From Tetrahymena elliotti 4EA (Eukaryota > Ciliophora > Oligohymenophorea > Hymenostomatida > Tetrahymenidae), in contig JH720319.1 in the NCBI GenBank assembly GCA_000231825.2, positions 372,001 to 436,000 of the forward strand: a stretch of DNA of 64,000 nt. The letters run 5' to 3'. The position numbers and the translations under genes were made by a program. Position 1 is the stretch's first letter, and every line of letters begins with the position of its first letter. The notes below the pieces were generated by a model that had not been told where the DNA came from, searched no databases, and saw only the letters and a program-made list of their open reading frames with translations. This document shows, piece by piece, positions 37,499 to 49,206 of this stretch.

Positions 37499-39807
37499 TC
37501 ATTGATTATTGCTTGATTCTTATATATTTTATATAGTATTAGATTTTATTTGAAACAGATTCTCAGTTAGCACAGCAGATTCATTTGTTGATTAGATGTA
37601 TTTAGGTTAAATAAAAGTTACTTCTTAAATGGTATTGTCTTTGTTTTTGGTGAAAGTAATTGGGATTGATGTGTATTGAGACAGATAAATTAAAGTAGGG
37701 TTTTCAGTTGTAAGTGCAGAATTTTTATATGTTGCTGCTTCGGTTGCTAAAGCTTCTGCAATTCTTTTCTATACATGGTTTTAAATTTTTAAAAACTACT
37801 CGATAGTAAGATTTGGACTATTTATTGTAGAGTTAATTGGGATTATAGAGAAACCTTGTACATAATTATTTGGTAGAGTTTTTAAAATTTAAGAAGTTGG
37901 TATACTGTAAACATAGAAGTGGGTTTCATCTTAGATAAATAGATGTCTTTTGTTTAGGATATTTACACTTTATATCGATGTTGGAAAATCTTTTGTTTTG
38001 ACTTTTTGCTAAATAAAATATTATCTTTTGTCATAGTATTAATGGTTCTTTAATAGTGTGCTTTATGCAGGAGATAAATTATCTGATGGCTCATGATTAG
38101 CCATCATTAGCTCCATTTCCCAATCATGACCTATTGGTTTCCATTCTACTGTAGATAAAATTGTGCTTATTATAAGAGTTTCATCTTCAATACTTACAAC
38201 GTAATCTGTATCATCTTTAGTAATTTATAAAAAATATTTAAACAATGAATAATTATTTGAATAATATTTCATGATAATTATCTTGTTCAATATCATTTTA
38301 AAAGGGAAAGAAATTAAATATTTAAATTGATTTAAAATAGAATTAAATATTCCAAAAATGTATAATTTTTACCTATTGAGTAGTAGGCTTAGAGAACTCT
38401 ATTTTGATAATCAACAAGGGATTATGAAGACATACCATTTTTGATAAAATCCTTAAAGATCAAGTCTTTTAAACGAATAGTTACAAATTTAGGTTATTAT
38501 TAATGCAGCACTAAATGCTCCTTATTTACAATACCAACATCTAGTGTTTATAAAAACTTAATACCTTTTGGAGTAACAGTAAATAATAAAAGCTTTCCAG
38601 AAAATGTATTGTAAATAACACCTATGTTAATATATTTCTTTTTAATATTTTCATTAACACTATAAGGACTAGCTTGTTTTTCAATAGAATCTGAATAATA
38701 TTTTAAAATAATATAATTGCTGTCTATCTTTTGAGTTGATAGCCTGGACTTGCCTACAAATATACTTGCATATTTTATATGGTTTACTTTATAAATCACT
38801 ATCCATTTAGATGAGTTTACTTGAATGAGCTAACTAACTTGGTTTCTTTCATAATGCTCCCCCACAAATTGTTAAACTAGCTCTGTGACTATTGGATTAG
38901 CTCTGTGATTATTAAAATTAACTCTCCTTTAGTTTAGCCTTATTGACTCATTATGATTCTACTCATCTTACTCATCACTATCATATTCATTACCTGCATA
39001 TGCATTTTAATTATTTGGATTTTATTGCTAATCTTATTAATCTTAATTTTATTAATTTTCGTCTTGGTCTTATTGACCATTTTAGTTTGTTCTCCTTCTT
39101 GAACTCCTAAGTAATTATTCAAAATTCATACTAATTTAAAAGAGGTTTTTAAAAGAGTTCTACTCTTTTTAATATTAAAATATCAAAACAGAATAGCAGA
39201 TAGTAAAAATGAGCATATTCATCCAATGAGATTGAATAAATGTTAGGATCAGAGTCAAGACTAAGGTAGAGCAACTATATAAAAGCCAAAAAGAAATAAG
39301 TAGATCCTTCACTTCAATTTTGCTTATAAAGCTGTCATGAAAGAAGAGACGAATAGATGTGTATATAAAATAATCTTAAGCAATGATCTGCAAAATAATA
39401 TAAGGAATTATATCTTCCTAGTTTGAATCATTTACCTAAGATTAAATATTTGACTCCTAATTTCCTTGATTAAATTTAGATATTGTATATGGGCTGAGTA
39501 AGTAGTAGAGAGCACAAATTAAGTAGCTAATTAAGATTGTACTCACTTTAGGTTTACTTTGTATCTATAAAGCAAGCTAGTTAAAAAGCAATCTCAGATT
39601 TGATCCTGATTATAAGCGAAGTTAGTCTTTAGAATTTACTTTCTTTTTACTGCTGCCATTTAAATGGAAAAATCCATCAACTGTATCGTCAAGCTCTGAT
39701 AAGAAATTATTCTATTTTTTCTTCTATAATGATTTCTTGATTGGCTAGTTTAAAAAACCTCTCAACTAAAAGAAAGAGTTCTACACTAAAATGATAGTTT
39801 ATATCAT
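37499..39807 (-). CDS. 716-aa four-span membrane protein with Q/N linker, family unknown
   Basis: Exons 39807-38373 and 38214-37499 join in phase 1 across a 158-nt GTAAAA...AAAG intron, ending at TGA 37499-37501. Hydrophobic spans lie at residues about 88-106 (TILISYLICALYYLL), 133-156, 168-191 (LLISFWLLYSCSTLVLTLIL) and 196-211. Then come a basic RRR patch, a Gln/Asp/Asn linker (about 240-290), and a folded-looking C-terminal half of about 420 residues (ELVQQFVGEHYERN, then SKWIVIYKVNHIKYASIFVG, PSDNLSP, and EWKPIGHDWEMELMMANHEP). An ATG at 39129 also lies in frame, but the membrane domain upstream is open and protein-like, so I prefer 39807. The anchored-domain layout suggests an endomembrane or nuclear-envelope protein; I do not recognise the family. 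Confidence 0.75.
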
Positions 39808-40847
39808 ATTACTACTAGTTAAAGTCTAATTCTATCTAAATATTTAACTAACTAATTAAAATTTGTTTCAAAGATTAAGGATTAAGTATTTTAATATGCC
39901 CTTCTTTATTAAAATCCTACTATATTTATAAGAAGTCTTTTTGCCTAAAATTGATATATTCAGTTTTTTAAAAATAATTAATTATTATAATTATCAGCAT
40001 TATCAAATTTGTGAATTTTAATAAGTAAAATTAGAAAATAGTGTATCAGTTCTCATTAAAAAAATGCATTTAAATAAAAAATTATCTACATTTTTTAAAT
40101 GCTTTTTTATTCTAAAAATTTTTAAATTAATTTAAGTGTAATAAAAAGATGTAATTGAAATCAATTTATTTGCTAAATTAAATTTTCCAAGTTATCAATC
40201 AATCGATAATTCAAGATAATTAACTTTAATTGTAAATATTCAATTTTTAAAATGCCGATTTAACTATTAGTAATTCTACTTCTAAAAATCATAAAAACCA
40301 TATTGGAAAATAAAAAATAATAAAGTATTCTTAGATGAATCTCTTAATATTATCAAAACTATTATTCACTTTAACATTAGTTTTGTTCATAATATTATAA
40401 AACAAACTTTAAACTGAGTGCTTATAGATGTTTTATTATTAATTATAAGTTAATTTTGATTTTAGATTCATAAAAATACAAAAAATAGGAATCAGAAATG
40501 ATTAAACTTAAAAAATAATTTGGTTGAAGCTGTTATTATCTAAGATAGGATATTAATTTTTGATAATAAAATAATTTGATAAATTGTTTGATAGTTATTA
40601 CAAATTTATCTATTTTAATTTAATAAACATGAAAAAAATAAGAAAAGTCACTTATAATAAGAGATTTCTCTAATTAAACTAAAAGAAAATAAGATTTAAA
40701 ATATCTCAAAATTCTACTCAATAATTTACAGCAGTATTTTAAATCTTAAATTTTGCGATCAATATTTATTTTTTAAATTTACTAGTATAAAGTTAATCAA
40801 TTTAGAGTATTTAAAAAAATCTAACATTGTTTTTTTAGAAAAAGATT
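39808..40847. other. AT-rich intergenic DNA
   Basis: About 1 kb spacer between two minus-strand genes; no feature seen. Confidence 0.5.
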
Positions 40848-43800
40848 TCAACTTAATAATAGAAGGATATAACTTATCATCAATACAATTTAACTTAAGA
40901 TCAATCTATGAGAGCTTTGAGAGGATCCTGAGGATGAAGTAGTATCCTAGTCTGATGTTTGAGTTTAAACATCACAGTTTTAAGTATCATTATTGGCTAC
41001 ATATCCTGAGCCACATGATTATACACATTATCCACTCTTTAAATATAACCCTTATGCACAAGAAGTACAGTTTTTAGATCTTATATTATATAATTTAAAT
41101 TTAAATTCAAAATAACATTTAATAAATTAAGCTATTTACGAATTTTAGCATGTTAGACAATTAGAATCACATTTGATACATTTTCTTGAGCTTTCATCTG
41201 CATAGTAGGAACTTGTACATGCTTCTAAGCAATCTTCATTGAGTAAATAAAATTTAGGTAAGCAATCTGTACAGTAAGTAGGACTTCCTAAACATTAATT
41301 GCACTTGCGTTAATATGAGCAAGCTATGCACTCAAAGCTCCATGATGTGCCACTGGGTTATTTCTATAAATTAAATTTTTAAAAATTTAAGAAATATATT
41401 TAAAAATTTTATTTTTACTCTAACATATACTTGATTTGAAGGGCATTAATCTATACACTAAGACCCTTAGAGTTATCTATAATAAATACAAGAAGTACAA
41501 TTAGTACTTTATCCAGAGCAAGTTAAGCAAGAGGTATCACACTATTAGCAGGTATTATTGGTTTGATTTGCAAAATAACCGCTTGGGCAAGTTTAAACAC
41601 AATCAGTTTGATATGCATAAAATCCTGAGCTACATGAAGTAGTGCACTCGTTTTTCAAGCTGTTCAAATAATAATTAGCTATATTTTTTATAAAATAAAA
41701 TATTAATTTATTGTCTAACTATTTTTTCTAACTCATTTGATTAAGAGAAAGTTTTCATTCTAAATTAAAATAAAGATCTTTCAGATATTTAATTTTTTAA
41801 TTTAGTCTAAAAATAATTTTTAAAATATTTAACCATAGAGAAAAAGAAATAAAATTATGATCTTAAGAAATCCATAAAAAATATTCAGGGTTTATTGAAA
41901 GAATTTAATTGTTTTGAAGATCTAAATATTTGATAAAACTACTTTATTTGTTAATATCTTTCGCAATTTAGTTTTTGAAGAAGGCATATTTATTTTTAAA
42001 GATAAAGACATTTGAATTTCATTTTTTTTGAATTAAATAATAAAAATTTGATAATTCATTCTATCATCCTCTTTATTATTTATGCTTAGAGGTAGGTTTT
42101 AATTTATTATAAAAATTTTATTATATTTACCAGCACACTAAGTACAGAGCTAGTTTCCACTACAAGTTAAACAATTAGTGGGGCAATTTTAGCATACTCC
42201 ATCAGTGGACAAATACTAATTAGATAGACATGAAGTACAATAAGTAGCATTAATAACACAAGATTAACAACTTGAGTCGCAAGGACTACACTTCGTTCCA
42301 TCATAGAATTGATTTTGCAAACATTTTTGATTAGGATAAGTCTATTTGCAGGTATTATCTTTGTAAAGAGTATATCCATTTGATTGGTCACATGAATCAC
42401 ATTTATCAGATTTTTCCCAACAAGTTTTACAATTTAAATCACATTTATAGCATTTTCCATCAGTTTTATTTAAGTATTCTCCATCATTGCAAAATGAAAC
42501 ACAAATTTGAGAACCATCTTTTGCTTGCTAGATTATTTTTTAAATTAATTTAATATTAAGGGAAAAAAAATAATACTGTCATTTTCTTGGAGCAACTTTA
42601 TACACATTTTCCGTTTTCTTGACTCAATTGAAAACAAGAACAATCATCTCCAAAATAACCATCAACACACTTACACTTTCCATTTACACAGACTCCTTTT
42701 TTAGAACAATAATTTTTGCATTCCTTTGGCATACCTTAGCAAAAGTTAGCATTATTCTTGGGACATACTATTCCTGTCTTACTAAAATATTTTTCATTAT
42801 TGTGAACATATGGAGTACCTTGCATAGATACTGTACATTTGATAACATCTAAATTTGAATTTTGGCTAGTAGATTAATCTAAATAAATGTAAACATTATT
42901 ATCTGCATCACAGGAATACCTTAAATAGAAAAAAATTTAAAAACCATTATTTAAAAATAATTTGATAAAATTAAATACTTATAGCAACGAACTGGAAGGA
43001 TATATACTTAAGAAGTAATATCTTAGATATCACTCATGAAACATCTAGAATCATACCCATAATACTCATAGGTTCCAGAACTTGTAATTATGTCTTTTAG
43101 GTCTATATTTAGTTAAGTATCTAAGCAGTTACCTTAATTAACAGCTTGATATGCCAAACAAGGATTTTAAGAAGTATCAATAGCTTTACAGTAAGATTTT
43201 GCCGTTAAAGAAGCATTACAAGACAAGCTTTATTAAGAATTTGTACAAAATAGCTCATCTTAAATTAAGCAATTATCTGATCCTAATAAGGGGATAGTGA
43301 TTTGTTGTGCCATGTTATCATTGACATTGGAAAAAAGCTTAGTATCTTTAAGTATCTAGTTATTGTATTTGCTCCAATACTTATTTTCTGTTTTATAATT
43401 AAAATAATTTTTAAAGTTGTATCATAAAGTATGTATATGCTTTGATTTATTAATCAATAAAGCAATATTTATTTTAATCAATTAAATATACAAGTTATTT
43501 ACCTACTGCATAATTATCAGTCATTAGATCTTCAAAAGCATATTACTTGTTCCAAAGATAAAAGTCTATAGAGTTTTTTGTTTATTTTACTACCTACATA
43601 TTTTGTAATGAACTATTTTAATAATTTGATTCGAATTAAGCCTTCAAATTGCTGTATTCAGTACTGTCTAATAAGCAAACATTATTATTATCACATGAAG
43701 GTTAAGGTTAAAATGACGAAAAAGCAATTATTTTCATTATACCATGTATTACGCTTTCCACCATTTTTTTGTAGACAAAGTTGCTAACATCAGTTGAAGC

Positions 43801-44109
43801 AAGATTACAAAAATAAATAGTACCAGAAGATGGAGAGGGAAGTGGATTTTTAGGAAGAGTAAATGGCATATTATCTGTACAAATACTAGTATTAGAATTA
43901 TCAAAATCAATTTAAAAATCATTGGTTCCACTTTTTTGATTTACACTCAATAGATTTTAAAAAAATATTTTTGCTGAATTAACTATATCTTATTAAATCG
44001 GAGATGAAGGTGTTTGGTTTATTGCTATCCTGACGGGGCCAGTGTATTGAGCAAATATGTGTACTGAATAAAAAATTATAAGCAATAAAAATGAGAAATT
44101 ATATATCAT
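40848..44109 (-). CDS. Leishmanolysin (GP63)-like, Cys-rich surface protein with lost zinc site
   Basis: Seven exons (44109-43503, 43387-42979, 42919-42577, 42527-42131, 41678-41419, 41363-41140, 41079-40848) join in consistent phases to 823 aa. A signal peptide (MIYNFSFLLLIIFYSVHIFA) opens a GP63-type domain. The helix that should carry HExxH reads VIHGIMKIIAFSS (residues 120-132), so Glu and the second His are missing. The third ligand position before the Met-turn is Leu185 in YLWNKQYAFEDLMT (M196). An EGF-like segment follows (CVNGKCKCVDGYFGDDCS), then many CxxC furin-like repeats (CDSSCQSC, CPTNCLTC, CDTSCLTC). A Ser-rich stretch and hydrophobic end (LILSQIVLMISYILLLLS) suggest a GPI anchor. 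It is probably a non-proteolytic cell-surface protein. Confidence 0.85.
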
Positions 44110-45391
44110 TTTTAATGTTTACTATCTTAATTAGACTTTAATTTTGTGTAAAAGAATATTGTTAAAAAGAATTGAAATATTAATTGAAAGAAAATAATCA
44201 TGGACCTAATTTTACAATTTATTTTCTACATACATAAATAAGTCTTTATTAAAAAGCTCTTTATGATAAAAAAATATTTTTTAAGAAAAATAAATTAAAT
44301 AGTTCAAAAATATGGCTTAGAGTTTTTTTGAGTAAATTATTAATGAGGAATATTTTATTATTCATTTTTATTTTTTTCAACTTTAAATTTTACAAATTCA
44401 ATAAACTCCTTTCAATTTTGAAAAGACTAAAGATTTTTTTATTAAGAGATAGAAATGCATTTGACTAGAGAGTATTTCATATGAATTATTTCACATTAAT
44501 TTTACTTTAAAAGTTATTATCAACTTGAATTTTTTATATGTAAAACTTGTTGTACATTTCTATTATTATGAAAGCTCTAAAGGATAAAGAATATCATTGG
44601 TTGAATTTTCAAATGAAAAAGAAAAGTTTTCTACATTTTTAATGTTAGGATGGTAGATATCGAAGGACTAATGAATTTATATTTATTGTATATTGTTAAA
44701 AAACTTAATTTCAATAAAATTTATTGTTTTAGTTATTATAAACTAGCTTTAAAATAAAATGTTTTAATTTCAATATAAAGCATTTGCAATGCAAAAAATA
44801 GTTTGAGGGATAAATTATCAAAAAATTACTGAAGTATATAAGAATGGTTGATAAATAATAAAAATCAATATTTTATTTTAACTTTATTTAATATATATGA
44901 TGTTAAAGTTTTAAAACATATTAAATTAGATTCTTTTAATTTATTTTTCTAAATATTTTAAATTTTATGGATATCTATCTATATATAGAACAGATAATAT
45001 CTTTTATTTTATTCATCAGAATTTGTTAAATTTTCTCAACTTTCCTATTTGCTGTTTTTAATTTAATTTTCAAATACTAGGTTTTTTAAAATTAGCTTTT
45101 ATCAAATATTTAAAATAATTTGTGCTTGTTAAGGTGGATTAATATGATTTTAAATACATCTAAATGTTTTTATTTATTTTTCTGATCAAAATAATATGAA
45201 TTTTATTAGAAACCATACTTTTAATTAAATTTTCTTTTAATCGAACCCTCCTATTAGTGGGAAAATTATTAATAGAATCATTTTAGAATTTTTCTTGTTT
45301 TAAAAGGCCAAGGTCAATTTTAGAATTTAATAAATAAACTAATTAAAATATATTTCAAAATAACTGTTTTAGAATAAAAAAAATAATTAGG
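44110..45391. other. Divergent intergenic region
   Basis: About 1.3 kb shared upstream region of the GP63-like gene (minus) and the PIWI gene (plus). AT-rich; no element could be assigned. Confidence 0.5.
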
Positions 45392-47997
45392 ATGAGCTTA
45401 AACGATAATAGTAATACTTTGGTTACTAATCACTATAAGATTAAGATCAATAACATTAAGATAAACTGCTATGAATTTTAGACTTAACCTCCTATTGATC
45501 CTCTTTTGCTTAATAGAAAATCTAGATATATCTCCAGAGTTTTCAATAAAAAGATAAAAGAAATTTTCAGTACTTTTATTATTGGATCTTAGCTCATTTA
45601 CTCTCCTATTAACTTGTAGGATAAAGTTAGCTTGGGTACTTTTGATTTTGTTTCTCCTAAGACTGAAGGATGTGAATCTGTTACATAAGAACTTGAAGTA
45701 TTCTTAGTTAAAAAAAAAGATATTGTCGGGTAATAACTTGAAGAAGAAAATAAAGAACTTCAGAATATATTAGGTTAACTAATGAGAAATTTCCAAAATA
45801 ACACTAAAGGATTTTAATAGCTTGGAGCAACTAAGAGATTTGCTATGAATGTGATTAAAAACATATCTAATGGTCTTGAAGCTGTACTTGGTGTTGAAAC
45901 TTTCTTCAAATTTAGTCCTCAAACTGGATTTTAACTTTCTGTTGATTATTGTATCAAGGTTATTAATAATACTTCTGTTTACGATTTTTTGAAAAAATCA
46001 ATGTCTTAAGGAGCTGATAGCATATAAGAAAAAATGCAAAATTGTGTATAAACTTTATTAATTTCTATTACATTTAAATATTAAAATTTTTTTATTTATT
46101 TATTAGGTTGTAATCAGTAACTATGGTGATAAGAAAATGTATAAAGTTAATGGAGTTGCTTTTGATATGAACCCTAATTCTGTCTTTGAAATGAGAGATC
46201 CTAATGAGTCTTCTGGTAAAAAGAAAATAACATTCCTTCAATATTATGAGTTGGTTCATAATATTAGAATTAGAGATAACAGATAACCTCTACTAATCGT
46301 TGAAAAGAAAAGAAGACAAAACAAAAGACCTAATCAAGATGGTAAGCCTTAACCTGAAACTCCAAAGATTTACTTAATTCCAGAACTATGTTAAATGACT
46401 GGTATTCCAGACGAGCTTCAAAATGATTTTATGCTAAAGAAGGCAATTACTCAAGTATCCTAACCTAAGCCTTAAGAAAGATCTTAACATTGTGGAAACT
46501 ATGTCTCTGCTTTAATCCATCAAAACCAAAAAGCTCTTAACGAATGGGGTATTTCTCTAAACTAAAATGATCTTGTAAAAACTCGTTACTAAGTCATCTA
46601 ACCTGGATGCATCCTCATGAATCAGAATAGAGAAATTAATATCTATGGAGAGAAATAATTGGATAGGAAAATTCAGGATAGAATGTACTAACCATGCTAC
46701 CTCAAAAAAGTAAATTTTTATCAACATTTTTTTTTCAAATGGGAAAAATTATTTTCTAAATTTTAAAATGTTTATTAAAAAATTATTAATAATAAATAAA
46801 AAGTGGTGTGCTATTTGCCATAAATCTGACTAGTAATTAGCTGGTTAATTCATGTCAACTTTGAAGAGTAGAATGCAAGCTCACGGGATAGGATACAATG
46901 AGCCTAATTACTTTTCTTTAGAAGGTTAATCTTAAGATGAGCTCAAAAAACTCATAGACTCTTTCCCTCCAGATGTTGATTTTATTGTTTTCATTTTATA
47001 AGGAGCTAAAGGGAAAGGCAAAAACTACTAATACTTAAAAACCTTTTTGCTTAAAGTTAAGCCTATCCCAAGTTAGATGATCCTTTAAGGTACCATCAAG
47101 AGTAGTAAAGATGGTTGTTAAGTTATTTGCAACAAGATATGCAATCAAATTTGTATTAAAGTTGGGGGAATTCCTTACATCATCAAAGACCTTCCATTTA
47201 GCAATCTCCCAACTATGCTTATTGGTATAGACTACATTCGCAAAGAAAACTAAAAAGCTGTCTACTCATTTGTAAAATTTTTTATTTTTTTCAAAAACAT
47301 TGAATAATTTTATTTAAAATTAAAGGTTGCTTCTGTTGACAGCACTTTTTGCAAATTCTTTTCAGGTGCTCAACTTTTGGATGCTTAAGACTAAAATAAC
47401 AAATTTGTTGATAAGCTCTTACAAGCAAGTCTAGCATAATTTAAATAAAAAAATGGAATCCTTCCTTCACGTTTAATAATATACAGATAAGCTGCTAATA
47501 ATATCTTAAATGAACCTTTGAAAGAAGAAATTGCTATCATGAAAAAATGTTTGCAAGAAATGGAAATTCCTTAATGCAAAATCCACATGGCTGGAGTCAA
47601 CAGTAGTGATAAAACTAAATTTTTCAATGAAGATTATTCTAATCCAGCTTAAGGTACTATTATAAGCTAGGATGTAGTATCATCAAAAGGTGATTTCTTC
47701 TTAGTTTCCCAAAGATCTATGCAAGGCACTGCTTAGCCTATGATGTACAAAGAAATTTATAGTGATTACGAAGGTATTGAATTAGAATAAATAAGATCTT
47801 AACTTCATACTCTTACCTATAGAATGAGTTATCTTTTCTACAATTTCACTGGAGCTATCAAGATACCTAGCATTCTAAAGTATGCTGAGCAGTAAACCAA
47901 ATTCATGAAAAACAACTTTGAAAACTTGAACAAGATGGATCCTTAAACACTCCTAAGCTAGAAGATGTGCGATAAGAATGCAACATACTATATTTGA
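45392..47997 (+). CDS. PIWI-clade Argonaute protein lacking slicer residues
   Basis: Exons 45392-46045, 46107-46709, 46804-47271 and 47326-47997 join in phase 0 throughout, giving 798 aa. The PAZ domain shows KVNGVAFDMNPNSVFEM, ITFLQYYELVHNIRIRDNRQ, PLLIVEKK and IYLIPELCQMTGIPDELQ, as in PIWI proteins. The PIWI domain shows MLIGIDYIRK (D562), GILPSRLIIYRQAANN, then GDFFLVSQRSMQGTAQPMMY and RMSYLFYNFTGAIKIPSILK. The protein ends in ATYYI (compare LYYL). Of the slicer residues, only the first Asp remains. The second (YRD in active enzymes) is Gln630, encoded TAA at 47488, and the His of QYAH is Glu763. It should bind a small RNA but not cleave. Tetrahymena has a family of such Twi proteins; which member this is cannot be decided here. 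Confidence 0.9.
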
Positions 47998-49206
47998 TAA
48001 AAAATAAAATAAATTAGGCTATGATATTTAATTACTAATATTAATTTATGTATTAATTAATATTTTTATTTCTATATTCTTTGTAATTAAATTTTCATTT
48101 TCTAAATTTTTCAAAAATTTCTTCAACTCTTTTATTTTTTAAATAAACTATTCTTCTATTTTAAATTTTTAAAAACTATTTCTCAACTATCAACACTTTT
48201 ATTATCATTTATTTGATAAAAAAGTATTTTTAATTTGAGTTTTACTATCTAATTCCTCAAAAAATTGTATTTTTTTAAGCTTTATAAAGAATTAAAAAGA
48301 GGATATGTAAAAAGAATTTGAGAATTTAAATTTGATAAAAAAACCATCAGCCAAAAACTTATTTAAATGATATTTAATTATTTATATAATTTTTGATTTT
48401 TTGTTCTTAACTGTGAGAAATGAAGAGTTTTTTTCTGACTTTTTTCAATTCTCATAAACTCTTTTTCATTCAAATAAATAATTTTATAATTCAAACATTC
48501 ATGTAATGTTTACTTTCTAATATTGAAAATAAGTCTGAAAAAATGTATTCCAAATAGAAAAAAATGATAAGTTAAATATTTAACAAGAATTAATTTTAAT
48601 ATTTTTTTATTTATCTTTTTTTTCATTTTAAATGTGTTAAATTCTTTTTTAAACAAAACTGAAAAAATTTAAAAAGAAATGCTCAAATTATTTTTTTTAT
48701 GATAAATTAAACTATTTTAAACTTTTTCATTTTTTTTCTTTTATATTTTTAAAAAATTTAAAATGAAAAATAATCCAAATAATTCTTATTTTATATCTGA
48801 AAAAACAAATGAATTAATTATGAAGAGTAAATGAGAAAGAAATTATATGAACTTTACACGTAAATATAAAACAACATCTCTGATGAAATTAGAATCAAAA
48901 AAATTATTATGACAGAAAATAAAATCTAATGACATCAAGAAAACTTTTGAAATTTTGTTAGTTGTTTTATACATTTGTCATGCTAAATTTGAGAAAATCT
49001 ATCTATTAAAAATTAAATTGCTTTTGTTTTCAGATGCATTAAAATTTTACACATACACTATCAATATATTTTTAAGGTAGTCCATCTTTTGATGCATATT
49101 AAATTATTTAACTAATTAAAATAAAAGACCAACAAAAAATTAATTTAGTGAAAAAATTAATAATAAGTTAAAGCAAATATTTAAGTATCGATAGGTTGAT
49201 TATAAA
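47998..49206. other. AT-rich intergenic DNA
   Basis: About 1.2 kb spacer between the PIWI gene and the next plus-strand gene; no feature seen. Confidence 0.5.
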
